Below, in pieces: positions 1 through 12,432 of a stretch of DNA of 64,000 nt. The notes beneath the pieces were generated by a model. That model saw only the letters and a list, made by a program, of their open reading frames with translations. It did no database searches and was not told the origin of the DNA. A program made the position numbers and the translations under genes. The stretch comes from Odontesthes bonariensis. Its lineage: Eukaryota > Chordata > Actinopteri > Atheriniformes > Atherinopsidae. The DNA lies in NCBI RefSeq assembly GCF_027942865.1, contig NC_134515.1, positions 15,043,227 through 15,107,226 of the forward strand, read 5' to 3'. The first letter of the stretch is position 1; the number at the start of each line of letters is the position of its first letter.

Positions 1-2994
1 GCAAACAATTTGAAAAGAGCGCACAACAAAACATGCAAGACAAACTGTGTAGAACAAAAGAAATGGTAAAAATCTCAATACACAATAAGAATCTGTGGGC
101 CTGTCGAAATAAAAGAACACACTGAGAGTACAAAGACAGAGGCAACTTAAAACTAGGAAGCACATTGGTCCCCCAGCAGACTTGACAACAGGTGTGTTGT
201 AGTTGATGGCGAAGAGAACAGACGTGGCCAGAATGAGTCCCACCAAGGCTGAGGCCCCGACCATGATCACTATAGCACTAGTGTCTGTGAATGGTATGTA
301 CTCCACCAGCCGCAGACTGCATGATGTACTTCCCTCTTTAGACCATTCTGTGTCCTTACAGCTGATGCAGTTGTAGGAATCCTCTGTTTTACAGAACACA
401 AGGAAAAATTAGCTGTGGAGCAAACTTTTTTTTTTTTATGGTAATCACTATCCTATATGCTAGTTCAGTACCAGCGATCCTGTGGATAACTTTTTTAATC
501 TCACTGATAATTATTTACCTGCACTGTTGATATAGGTTCCGTTCGGACAGATTTCACAATTGAAGCAGCATTTGTGGATACCATTTTGTGTCTTTGCATA
601 TCCTAAAGGGCACTCTGAGGAACACACTGAAGTAGGTACCTGCACAAAAACAATTCAAATTTAGCAGTAAAGTAGAAAAACTTAGCAAGAGAATTTTCTT
701 GATAATCAAATTTTTCCATGATTTCCATGATTTTCCATGAATGGGGGGAGGAAACAACATTTTCAGTCACTGAGCATTGCATTAGGACTTGATATCCTGT
801 ATTTTATGACTAGAAAGAAAACCAACTTACTTCTTCATTTGTGTACCACTGAATCTTGGAGGTGTTGATAAAGAAACTGACTGACGGGAAAAATCTATAA
901 AAGCCAACTTCCTGCGCATCACCCCTCTGGTTCCAGAAAACTATTGAATAGTATCCAAATTTGGGGTCTCCGTCCTCAGTAAATTGAAGACTTATGTTTA
1001 GAAGTGTAAAATTTGACTTTCTGAGCTCTTCTAGAACCTTAGGCGGGAATACAAAATGATGGTTAGTTTTGATTTTGCACTGATTACTTAAAATCTTCCT
1101 CAAAATAGAGAAATCAATTTGATGCCCCCTTGACAGTTTGTACATGTTTTTATTTAATTTTGTAGATGTAACATTTTATATGATGTGATGTTATACTCAC
1201 AGCACTACTCCATGTGTGTCATTGAAATAACACATATTGTAAACGTACTTGGAATTATCATAAGCTAAACCTGCTATGGTTATGAATGAAGAAAAAAATT
1301 AAATGGACAATTTCATTCCTTTTTATCAATTCATAGACTTACCATGTATGGGTACACTTTAGTATTGCCATTGCATTTGAAAGCTCCACATTGCAGAACG
1401 TTGTGTAAGGCATGAGCAATGGAATACACAGCAGAGTAAACAGCAAATGAAAACGAGGGGTCCATAGAAATGATATCGTCTGGAGACAGACTGCTGCAGT
1501 TGCAGTCCTGATTACAAAACATATTTTCTTCTGTATTTTGAAAAGCCATCTGGTTCGTGGTTGAATAAATAAAATCACTGAAACCAGGAATTGCTATAAC
1601 AGGCTGAGACACCCCAAGTACAGTTCCAATATCTTCGATTCCTTTCATCTTGAGGAGCTTTTTGTTTAAGGACCACGTGTCCCCTGTTAGCCACACCTTG
1701 TTCCTGTTATTGAGTTGTATTGCTGATTCAATGAGAGCTTCACCATTCCTGTTTGTAGAAAAAACTATGATAACATTGATCTTCTGTGCCTCTATCTGCT
1801 TGAATACTTCAGAGTAATTTGTGTTGTCATTAAGCCCTTTGGTATACGCCAGGCAAATGTCTGTGTCTTTAATCCTCGCCCTGAACAATTCCAGTCCATC
1901 GATGCCAAAATCATTATCACTGTTAAGGAAAGCAACCCAGCGCCAGCTGAAGTGTTGCACAATGGAAACCATCACATCTATGACCTCTTTATTGGAATGC
2001 ACTGTTCGTAGAAATGAGGGAAATCTGTTTTTTTGTGAAAAGGCTGAACTTGCAGCTCCATAGCTAACCTGTTGAAAGAGTTAAAAAAAATCACAATTAA
2101 TTGATACACTTAAAGTTGAAAGTTAATTATGGTAAATCATAATAAATTAGTTTTTACAATTTCTTTTGGGAAATTGTTTGAAACGTGTGGAGAACTTACC
2201 ACAGGAATTAGATCAGGCATGAATAGTGGGGCTACAGCTAGGGTGTCGGTGCTGGTGAAAGGACCGACTAGTGCAATGACTTTGTGACTGTGGGACAGAT
2301 TCCTGTGAGGTTCATTCCAAGGTTGGATTAAGCCGTTGTATGAGATGAGATTCAAAATTCCTGGGAAATTTTTTGTGTCTGAGCATTGGTCAAATAATTC
2401 ATACCCAAGAGACACATTTGGCAGTAGGTTGGTGGAATTGTTGATTTCTGCTACAGAGAATCTCATCAGCTGAGACCTCCGATAACTTGACAAACTGAAA
2501 AGCTGACTTTAAACAAAGAAAGGAAGGATTTAAACTGATTTATCTTAGACTCTATACACATATGAATGTCACATGAAAAGATAAGAGGGATTTCACTAAA
2601 CAAAGACTTAGGACAGTGTCATTACAATTCGTTAAGACAGTAATTAACTGGGTTGATTAAGTTAGGGGTAAATGTACAACTAATCCAAAGTCATTGACTG
2701 AATTTTAAATTAAACTCCTCAATGTAAAAAAAGTGCACAGTCTATCACACTGAGAGTAAGTTATTAGTTTCAAATCATCAATACTACAACTATAATTCAC
2801 CGTAAAACTCACCTGGAGCAATCGATGGTTTCTGGTCTACTGAGATAAACAGAGTCATCGACAAGATGAATATCAAATAGTCCTCCTATCAAATAATCCC
2901 CATCCAGATGAAACTCTAAGGCTTTGGCAGTGGACTGACTCCAGGAATGTATTAAAATGCCCAGAAAACCTAAAGAAAAAAGAAAATGCCTCAT
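1..2994 (-). CDS. tas1r2: Type 1 taste receptor, tas1r2-like copy A (3' end beyond window)
   Basis: Class C GPCR subunit for taste; T1Rs work at the plasma membrane of taste cells, usually paired with T1R3, and sense amino acids or sugars. Coding exons in transcript order are 2813-2994, 2200-2506, 1343-2068, 831-1037, 519-639 and 1-383 (partial), all with GT..AG borders and continuous phase, giving 642 codons so far with no stop. Exon 1 holds a hydrophobic signal peptide followed by the T1R mark GDYLIGGLFDIH. Exons 2-4 form the Venus-flytrap domain, exon 5 the cysteine-rich domain (HKCCFNCEICPNGTY), exon 6 TM1 to about TM3. I start at the ATG ending at 2994; the in-frame GTG six bases upstream is unlikely. 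The subtype is inferred: tandem copies are typical of fish T1R2, but several stretches (RPE, PMISYA/G, GKY) look closer to human T1R1. Its transmembrane exon is almost identical to that of copy B. Confidence 0.88.
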
Positions 2995-3110
2995 TGTCAC
3001 ATATTATCATTTACCAGCTTGATTTGGATAGCCTCTGCTTTTTCCAAGCAAAGTTGTTCTTGTAATGGCAATGCCATGAAGACATTCCTTTAAATGCTTG
3101 GAGCACAATT

Positions 3111-3133
3111 CACAAATGAGTATGCAAAAAGAA
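3111..3133 (-). promoter_or_regulatory. Proximal promoter motif of copy A (shared by all three receptors)
   Basis: The block reads CACAAATGAGTATGCAAAAA on the plus strand, 117 bp upstream of the copy A start codon. Related sequence occurs at 13051-13072 and 20894-20915 upstream of B and C. The shared TATGCAAAA resembles the POU octamer ATGCAAAT. Function is inferred from recurrence only. Confidence 0.4.
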
Positions 3134-4044
3134 CCCAAGCTGTGCAGGACTCCTTCTACTGATTTGATTGCACTGTCTGTACAATCAAATGGAAAATCTC
3201 TGTCAAAAACAAATCTGGTATTTTTACATTTAAGTTGAGTCAGATAAAACCAAAACTAATGTGTTTAGTTGAGATAGGGCTAGCAGTTTTTGCATAGAGT
3301 TGACAGTGATATTCACTTAAAGTCTCATATTTTAAAGGTAACAGTTTTCTAACATCAAATACCTTTGTAAAAAGAAAAAAACAAAAAACAAAGCTGGGTT
3401 CTTGGACATGACTTTCTGTTTTAATATGTGCACATTAACAAAGAAATATCTACATACAGCAGTACAGGCTCACAGATGTTTTGTGAAGCTGTCACAAATG
3501 GAGTATTTACCAGTTTTAAAAGGTGAGAGAATTGTTTCTCCAGAACCTGTTGATGATACAAGAGATGTCTAGTTTCCTGCTTTGGTCTGTGGCCAGGGTC
3601 ACAAGCGAGAGGGTTTAAGCATCTTGGGAATTTTGCTTATGAGTCAAAAGAAAATGAAGCATAGGATGAAAAGGTAGACTGATGCGGCAGTAACTTGGGT
3701 GTTTGTTTTGGACTGTTGTTGTTTTTATTCATTTGTAATTATTTTCATTTAGTATATTTTTCCCAATGAACCAAAAGGGATGGTAAAAGAAAAATAACCT
3801 TTAAAAGTAGACAGCATGTTGAGAATGTTCTCCACTATGAAGGCATATGCATTCCTCTGTCAACGATCTAGAGAAATCTTCTTTAAAGAATCGCACAGGA
3901 TTCACCATAGAAAAACTAAAAAACTGTATAAACAAAAATCAAACTCTACTGTCTGTTTGGAGGAAAAAACGGATTAGCTCATGCCAATGGAGCTCATAGG
4001 CTGACATTTATAGACTATTCAGTTAAAACAAATATTGCTTTGTT

Positions 4045-4196
4045 TGCCCTGCTAGTGCCCTGCGATGGACTGGCGGCCTGTCCAGGGTGTACCCCGCCTC
4101 TCGCCCATTGACTGCTGGGATAGGCTCCAGCCCCCCCGGGCCCCGACCGACGGATTCAGCGGTATAGAAAATGGATGGATGGATGCCCTGCTAGTG
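4045..4196 (+). mobile_element. 5'-truncated LINE/SINE tail with 13-bp target-site duplication
   Basis: Positions 4058-4183 match a 3' tail I know as common in fish genomes (CCCTGCGATGGACTGG, GGGATAGGCTCCAGCCCC, AGCGGTATAGAAAATGGATGG) ending in an ATGG repeat. It is flanked by perfect 13-bp direct repeats TGCCCTGCTAGTG at 4045-4057 and 4184-4196, a target-site duplication. The insert is only 126 bp, so it is dead on arrival. The exact LINE clade is not certain; L2/CR1-type is my guess. Confidence 0.8.
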
Positions 4197-5180
4197 AAAT
4201 AAATTTGAAGTGATCTCAGCTGCCAGTTAGCATCCCAAGCAGAAATGCACCTAGCTTATCAGAACAAATCCAACAGTTCTTTTTTTTTTTTTAATTTTGA
4301 AGTCTCATTTAGCATACTTTATCATTGTTTTAGTCATTCATGTTTTTTCTGAGAGGTTAGTAATACATCTTTCTTTTATGTGACAAACTCATTACTACTT
4401 TACCCTGACTTCAGTGTTATAAATCAATAACACTCTGTAAGCTGTCATAAAGGAAACAATTAACTATAAAGACCAAAACTGTATTTTTTCTTGGTTGTGA
4501 ACTTATTGATTAAAAAGTCAGGCATTTTAATATTAGGGTCCATGTGCATGTATTCTTTTTGGAGCCACACTCAAATGGTCATTTGAGAAACTGCACCTAA
4601 TGAGAAACTAAACCTGTATTTAACCAGTTTGTAAGACTATCGTAAAATTACAAATCTCTTTTTTTAAGAGTGTTTTGTCCAAAACAAACAATGACTCAAT
4701 GTTTGCAGGTATGAAGCAATACCTGCAAACTGTTGCTTTATAAAGGCTTTAATTAAGTCAGATATACAACACACTCTTGCAGAAAAATGAAAGGTGGACA
4801 GGACAACCAATACTAGTCTTTTAATAAACAAGGTACATGCCTGCTGTATGTTAACTGATGCAAAACCCATTTGCTCTCTTTTTTCTGTTGTGGAGAAGAA
4901 ATTAAATAATGTTAATGTGAAAATCTGGTAAGATTCGACTCAACTTATCAATAATTAACACTGATAAATGTGGTTTTGATGTTTATTGAGTAATTATGTT
5001 GCCCTGTACTTTATTTTAAAGCTGTTAATAAATAATTTGCGATTTTAAAGATGAAAGTTTCAATAACACAATGACAAAGTTTTGCTGTAGGGGATAAGCT
5101 TTGAATGACTGAAGTAAGGATGCTGTTGAGAGATCACATGAGGTTGCAAGCAAATTAACACAAATAACTTGACTCATTCA

Positions 5181-5376
5181 ACCAGGTTACTTTGGTTTAT
5201 GCTAAAATGCTACATCCTCTTACAAATGAGCTCTGCATGGCTTCATCTTTGGCCACAAAGATCCTTTGAAAGAAGTTAATTTGCGATCAAACTCTGGATG
5301 TTGGCAGGTGAGGAGCACATGAGTTGGAGTCTCAGAATTTGAGTTTAAACTCTGGTTTTATAGGAAGAGAGATGCG
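5181..5376. promoter_or_regulatory. Shared non-coding block, copy 1, with a decayed rer1 exon 5 fragment
   Basis: First of three copies of one non-coding block, 2.2 kb upstream of taste receptor A. The core CTACATCCTCTTACAAATGA (5210-5229) is identical to 13569-13588 and differs by one base from 26909-26928. Similarity runs on through CATGAGTTGGAGTCT to CAGAATTTGAGTTTA (about 5331-5346) and TAGGAAGAGAGATG, which line up with the donor side and body of rer1 exon 5 (27037-27115). The splice-donor bases TTAC are missing here. The block is therefore a duplicated piece of rer1 intron 5 plus exon 5, the exon part now dead. Enhancer function of the core is inferred. Confidence 0.6.
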
Positions 5377-7529
5377 TTTTAGGGTCATTGGGTTATTAAA
5401 AAATAGTGTTTGGAAAAGTTATGTTTTAGTGCGAAAAAGTGAATGCTGTGACATATTTGTACTGTGACATTTGTTTACTTATTGAGGTAAAGTTTGACCC
5501 TATGAGTTGTTTTTTTCTCCCAGTTCATCTCACGCCTCAATTTTACCCTATCAAACCCAATTTTTAGTCAGAATTTCAAATCCAAGATGAAGCTTATAGA
5601 GATCTTCTGTGCATAGCCTTTTCAAGATATACATCCCAAAGAATCCATGTCAATGGAAGAAAGAGCTATCCTTTAATCAACAGGAAGCAGGTGGTGTAAA
5701 GAGCTTATGCACAGTGTTGTTTTTCATTAATTATTCAGGGTTTTTTGGATCAGAAATTAAAATAACTTTCTATGCAAATTTCACAAACATCTGCTCAGAG
5801 TGAGACCATACTGATATTCATATGCAATACATATATACTGGAGGAAAATTCAGGTGGAGGGCAAAATCTAGGGTTGCCCTTTTAGAAAACAAGACACCTA
5901 TATAATGACTGTGTAGTCTACGCTGTAAAATGTGTTTGAGTATCACTGTCCACAGTGTGTAGTGGATTGTAGATTCAGCTGAGTTTGGCTCAATAGAAGA
6001 AATGTCCCTTGTGACATTGTACAAAACACTAATGTTACATTACTGTACATAACAAATGAAGGTACAAAAGAGCAACTGATTAACTTATCTGACAACCTGG
6101 TACTTTGTTCATAAGATCTCATTATTCATTCAAAATCAAGGTCAATTTAGTAGACGACAGTCCTTAAGTACTTAAGAAACCAACAGAGATACTAATGTAA
6201 TGAATAATAGGAAGATCATTCATTTTTGATAACCCCCATTTTCGTCACCAGTCGTGAATTATCAACTCTGATGTCATACCCCAAGTGGTAACTACCCATT
6301 CATTACTGATTACTCCTGCTTTAGTTACTATTTTTCTATATACTTGGCAGTTATTCAGCAGATGCTTACTACTAAAGGATTTTATAGGGGAGGGCGAGGA
6401 CTGTAAGTCACGTGCCAATCAGATGGTTTGTGGGTCTGTTCCAGACGTCCCGAGCCCATAAAAGACACTGGACCCCACTTTGCCTCCAATGCGGTCATCA
6501 GTGTGTTAGTGTGTGTATGATAAATTTCACTATTTCACTGTATAGACTGTATTGCCGAAGAATTGCTTGATGACTGTGTGTGGCTAATGTGGCTTGTAGT
6601 GGGAAAGTGCTTTGATTAGTCACCAAGACAAGAGAATTGTTCTATGGGTGCAATGAATTTTTATTCTAAGTACTCACTCAATTACTAAATACCACAGGTT
6701 AACTGGCTTTAACCTGTGGTATTAACATTTCATAGGACTCACTTTCAGCACTCATTACTGTATATTTGGGCCAACCAGTGATGATGGCCCAGCCTCCTTT
6801 TTATTATGCACCTACTACTTGCCAGGGAAAAGCACCTTTTAAAGTTTCTCTAAGTTTATTTGTTAAGTTAAGTGCTACCTTGATGTGGTCGCAGTAATAT
6901 CTTAGCAACCTCCAAAAATTAATTACATAGATTACAATTATTATTATTATTTTACACCTACTCAACTGTTTATATGTTGCATTGTGTCTTAACTGCTTAA
7001 AATGAAAGAAACCACAACTGATCAATTATATTTAATTGAATTTATTTAACTGCTGAACAAGTTAATGTTGAAATTACAACACAAGGCTTAACAGCTGCTC
7101 TTGCACATATTGGGGATAATGTACCATCAATAAATCCACGAGTTTATCATCAGAATTTAGGTTATACAAAACCACAGAGATTATAGCATTAGCCTAATCG
7201 GTTGTATTCGATATAAATATCCTAAACTTATCTAATGACTTATTATCAGTGCATATGTTGTGAGGGGATTTTATCAATAAAAACATCTACATCTAAAAGA
7301 TTCTTCCCTTTCACCGATGGCTGACTGCACATTTTTAATGTGAAAGCGTACCTGAAAAGTACACAAGTGTTAATTAAAACTCAAATCAAAACAAAAGGGT
7401 AAAAAATAAACTACATACTCTTAAATCCTCTACTTCTGCAAAGCCCAGTTATTATCAGACAATCGAAAGCATTCATAAAGCTTTTAACCTGTTAGTCATT
7501 TCTTTAAAGTAGCACATATTTATAGGCAG
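5377..7529. other. Intergenic region between the copy B 3' end and upstream block 1
   Basis: No supported gene. A promoter-like patch at 6405-6480 has CCAAT (GTGCCAATCAG) and a TATA-like CCCATAAAAG 50-60 bp later, reading plus, possibly from an old LTR. A perfect 15-bp inverted repeat lies at 6688-6723. Sequence at 7150-7330 is similar to 14600-14790 downstream of copy C, including GGCTGACTGC(A/C)CAT, and marks the 3' flank of the duplicated unit. Confidence 0.5.
6688..6723. repeat. Perfect 15-bp inverted repeat (hairpin)
   Basis: AATACCACAGGTTAA at 6688-6702 and its exact reverse complement at 6709-6723 flank a 6-base loop CTGGCT. No T-run follows and nothing nearby is coding, so it is not read as a terminator. 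It may be the end of a foldback element. Confidence 0.7.
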
Positions 7530-10500
7530 CTACTGGCTAACAGTTTTGGTATAATTCTGAATGAGACCTTGGAAGTGCTGCGCTGTGTTTTTGTCGGCTT
7601 GAAAAATGATGATGTAACATTTTGGGAGGAAATACCACAATAAAAAAGAGTAGAGACTGGAGAGTACAGCCAGAGCGTTAAAAGTGTGTATGTACTTTCC
7701 ATGGTAAAGCATGCTCACAGTGGCAAAGACGATCCAGGTGAAGATCAGCAGGAAGAGGCAGAAAGTTATTGCTTTGGCTTCGTTGTAATTTTTTGGAAGG
7801 TCTTTTCCCATGTAGGAGAAAATAAAGCAAAGGCAGCACAATGACAATAGCAAAGCCAGAGAGCCAGATGTTCCTTGAAGATTTAGGTCACAACCAAGTA
7901 TGATTTTGTCTGCGTACCAGAAGGTGTCATTGTAAGGCTTGGGGGGGGAAATGGAATAGCCAATAGTAATCAAGATTGCCTGAATGATGAATGCCACAGT
8001 GATGAGCAGCCATTGGCCATGATATTTCATCCACAGATTGAGGAGTTTGGGGAACTTTGCAGCTATTTTGAAGATGCAAACAATTTGAAAAGAGCGCACA
8101 ACAAAACATGCAAGACACACTGTGTAGAACAAAAGAAATGGTAAAAATCTTAAGACACAATAAGAATCTGTGGGCCTATCGAAATAAAAGAACACACTGA
8201 GAGTACAAAGACAGAGGCAACTTAAAACTAGGAAGCACATTGGTCCCCCAGCAGACTTGACAACAGGTGTGTTGTAGTTGATGGCGAAGAGAACAGACGT
8301 GGCCAGAATGAGGCCCACCAAGGCTGAGGCCCCGACCATGATCACTATAGCACTATTGTCTGTGAATGGTATGTACTCCACCAGCCGCAGACTGCATGAC
8401 GTACTTCCATCAACAGACCATTCTGTGTCCTTACAGGTGATGCAGTTGTAGGGATCCTCTGTTTTACAGGGCATTGGGACACACAATCAACAAAGTTACG
8501 ATTAACTTCCAAAAGAGATCACTGTGCAGTTGTAAGAATAAAATGCCTGTACTGCTGTGCCTACTCTGTATGACAATGAGTGTAAATCACCTCAGACTTT
8601 AAACTTAAATGAGAAAGTCTACCACCCACGCAATCCTTTTACAGTCCACTTTTGTTTAAATTCAAGATTGAACAGATTTTTTTATTGGAAAAAAAATAGG
8701 TTGACACCCAAATTGAGTTTATCCAATTCAGTATTTCATCAAATGTGAATAATAGTACAGATCAGCCCTTCTATCCAAGCGTTTGATAAAAAACAGAAAA
8801 CTTGATTCTGTAGTTATATTTAACCCTGTGGAGATGACTGGCATCTGCATGTGTTTGAACAATGGCCAGAGCTGTATTTTGTTTTGTCATGCCAATGTTT
8901 GACCTTTAAATCTGAGTGAGGATTTGTGCTAAATTTGGACAAATTCCCTCGAGTCCATTCATTAGCCTGGACAGATCGAAGGAAAACATGAAAACATAAT
9001 ACCTCTGCACTCAGTCATGGCCGGGGGCATACAAAAGCTTAGAAGAATCAGCAGTAAATCAATACTGGCATTACTTCTTTTCACATTTTCTTCTTTTAAT
9101 GTGCAATCCTTTACCTGTGCTGTTGATATAAGTTCCATTTGGACAGAGTGTACATTTGAAGCAGCATGTATGGATTCCTTCTTGTTCTTTTGAATATCCT
9201 GCAGAACATTCTTTGGAACAAAATGAAGTCGGTACCTGTAGAAGACATGTATTAAGGAAAAAAAAAATAAAGGTAATATTGTAAAGGGCTGTGGTTCGTG
9301 AGATTTAAATATTTACATGTGCTCAGCTTTCTTTATTTCCAGACGTGTGTGCAAAAAAGAACATTAGATGTTATATCTAGACATACCTGTAAATTGCACC
9401 CACCATGATCTGATATTCTCTGGTTTGTTGATCATAGCTATTACCAAACATGTTTGTCCCATATGGTCGTGCAAAAGCTGATACAGTAAATTTACAAGAA
9501 ATGTATTGTGTAAACGTTTGATTGGAGGAGGCTGGAAACTATTTACCTTTCCATTTGCATGCCACTGGATTTTGGTGCTGTTGATGAAGAACTGGAATGA
9601 TGGGTGAAAATAATAAAAGCCAACCTCTTCTGCATCACCGCTGTGGTTCCAAAAAACAACTGAATAGGATCCAGACATGGGGTCTCCATTCTCATCAAAA
9701 TAAACACTCTGGTTTATAAGTGTGAAATTTGATCTCCTCAGCTCCGTTAAAACCTGTTGTTGCCACACAAAATTCAGATTACATGTTGGCTATGTGCCTT
9801 CAGGGGATCAGATTAATTAGGATGACTCTAATCTAAGTATTAGGTTTATGCAAACACAATTTGCATTACCCAACGGCACACAATAGTTATATCCTTTTTT
9901 ATTTTAATTGAACACACTGAACAGTTATATTTCTCATAGACTATACACAAATCAACCATAATGTTATGAGCATCTGCCAAATTATAAATAGGTTGTCCTC
10001 ATGCTGCTGAAAGAGGTCAAACCAATTAGGACATGGACAACGAATATCGATAAAGATAGTATCCTGGCTGGTACTTGGACACTAGCAATAGAGCCTTTGG
10101 GCCCTGTGAGTTGTGGAATGGGGTCTTTGTGGATTAGGCTAGCTTCCCCCATATGCCATGAGATCCCATCAGACTGGTGTCTGACTGCTGTGTTCATCGA
10201 GCCCTCCCTTAGCAGTTTTTACTGTGCTGTCCTGCTAGGGGAGGCTGCTACTAAAGGAAAGTTTGTTGCCATATGGAAGGTGTGATTGTAACGTAACATG
10301 ATAGTAACGAGATGAGCAGTGTCACTTTACCAATGACTGATCATAACGTCATGGTTGATAAGTGTATATTATGATGGATTTATGTGTACAAAAGAGTAAC
10401 CCAGTTATGGAAGTGCCTTGGAAACTGCACTTCTTAATGGCCATCAAGGTGCTCCTCCTGTCATAGCCAAATTAAGTAAGATTATAAAGAAATGTAGAGA

Positions 10501-12397
10501 AAATGACCCTATCTCTAACTAAGTACATGTTTTCCATTTAAGTTCATGCTCTCCAATGGTTTTTTGAATGTCTCCTGCAATAAGTCAAGATGTTACTTTA
10601 ATAGATTATGGTCCCATTTAAAGCAAAATAGACCGTGATTGAAAAGTCCCTGTCCTAGGTGTCCTATGGGAAAACATAGGTTCCCATTTTTGAAATCCAT
10701 ACTAAAGTCCATAAACAAATGGATGATATAGTGTTTACAATGGCCATCTTTAATGTACAGTCTATTATTATTGTGTAGAAGATGTGAGAAAACTCTTTGA
10801 TTCAATAACTAGTCAAACTTCTGTCAGCAGCAGAGAAAAAATAAGGTTTTTTTTTCGAAAGTGAAGGTCAAGTGTTTAGGAGGAACATTGAGCCATTCAT
10901 CCACTGATTAACTTTTGTTAATATTAATATCCATAACGCTGTCCCTGTGGCTCACATTTTCACTCCATCCCACATCATGAATGTTTGAATCATGTATTCA
11001 ATTAGACGAAAAACAAAATGATTTGTCACTTTTAAACCATTTAAAAACTATAGAATAAACTTTAAAGAGTATGATGGTAAAAAATAAATAAATGAGTTTT
11101 GTAGTATTTGTAGACTTACCATGTGTGGGTACACTGTGATACTGTTGTTACACTTGCCAGCTCCACATTGTAGCACAGCGTGTAAGGCATGGGCGATGGC
11201 ATATACAGCAGAATAAACAGGAAAAGAGAAAGACGGGTCTGCTGTGATGATATCTTCAGCACTAACGGTGCTGCAATTGCAAATCTGATTACAAAACATC
11301 TCTTGTTCTGCATTTTCACAGTGAGTGTGGGCTTTGGAAGAATAGATGAAATCACTGAAACCCGGTATTGTCATTTTTGGTTCAGCAACCCCGAGCACAG
11401 TTCCAATATTTCTGATTCCTTTTTCTTTAGGGAGCTCTTTATGTAGGGACCAGGCATCCCCTGCTATCCACACCTTGTTGGTGACATTTAGTTTTATGGC
11501 TGACTTAATGAGAGCTTCTGCAGTCCACTCAGGAGCAAAAACAATAATAATATTTACCCTAAATAACTCCATCTGTCTGAACATTTGAGGGTAATCTGTG
11601 TTTGGATTAAGGTCTTTGGTGTATGCCAGGCAAATATCAGTGTCCTTTATCTTCTTTATGAACAAGTCCAGACCATCTTTTCCATAATCCCCATCACTGT
11701 AAAGGAAAGAAACCCAGCGCCAGTTGAAGTGTTGCAAAATCTTAAAAACCACTTCTATGACATTTTTATTGGGATGCACCGTTCGTAAGAAAGACGGGAA
11801 ATTTAGTTTTGATGAGAGGACAGAACTAGCAGCTCCATAACTGATCTGTTAAAAAGAATAAAAAGAAGTCATCATTTTCAGTGGCAGTACATTTTCAAAT
11901 GGGAAGTTACTGAAATAGCTACTTACACATATGTATATAGTTTGAAACAGATTAAATACTTGTCTAATAAAAAACTAAATGTTAACAGGGTTCAGACCAG
12001 CTTGTTAATTTACCATAGGAATGAGATCCATCATGAAGAGTGGGGCAACGGTCAGTGTCTCAGTGCTGGTATAAGTGCCAACCAATGCTATCATTTTAGA
12101 TGAATTCCTTCGTGATGGTGATTCATCCCAAGGTTGGATGGAATCACTAACAAACCTGAGGTTGAAAATACCTGGAAAATTCTGTGTGTCTGAGCAGTGG
12201 TCAAATATTTCATAGCCAAGGGACACATTTGGCAGCAGGTTGGTAGAGTTATTGACTTCCTCAACAGAGAATCTCATCAACTGAAACCGTCGATAACTTG
12301 ACAGAATGAAACGCTGACTGTGGACAGAGGAATGAGAGTAAACAGTGTAAGATATAACTTTTAAAAGTGCTCACACTCAGCACAAAAAGTCAGTTTT

Positions 12398-12432
<35 letters not shown>

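Larger units (their letters stand above)
3003..5180. other. Intergenic region upstream of copy A
   Basis: About 2.2 kb without a supported gene. It holds the proximal motif at 3111, a short LINE-type tail at 4058-4183 and AT-rich unique-looking sequence. The open frame at 4664-4870 shows no recognisable domain. Confidence 0.6.

Noticed and set aside
2992-3000. GTG at 2998-3000 as start of receptor A
   Set aside because: An ATG lies two codons further in, directly before a signal peptide; non-ATG initiation is not needed.
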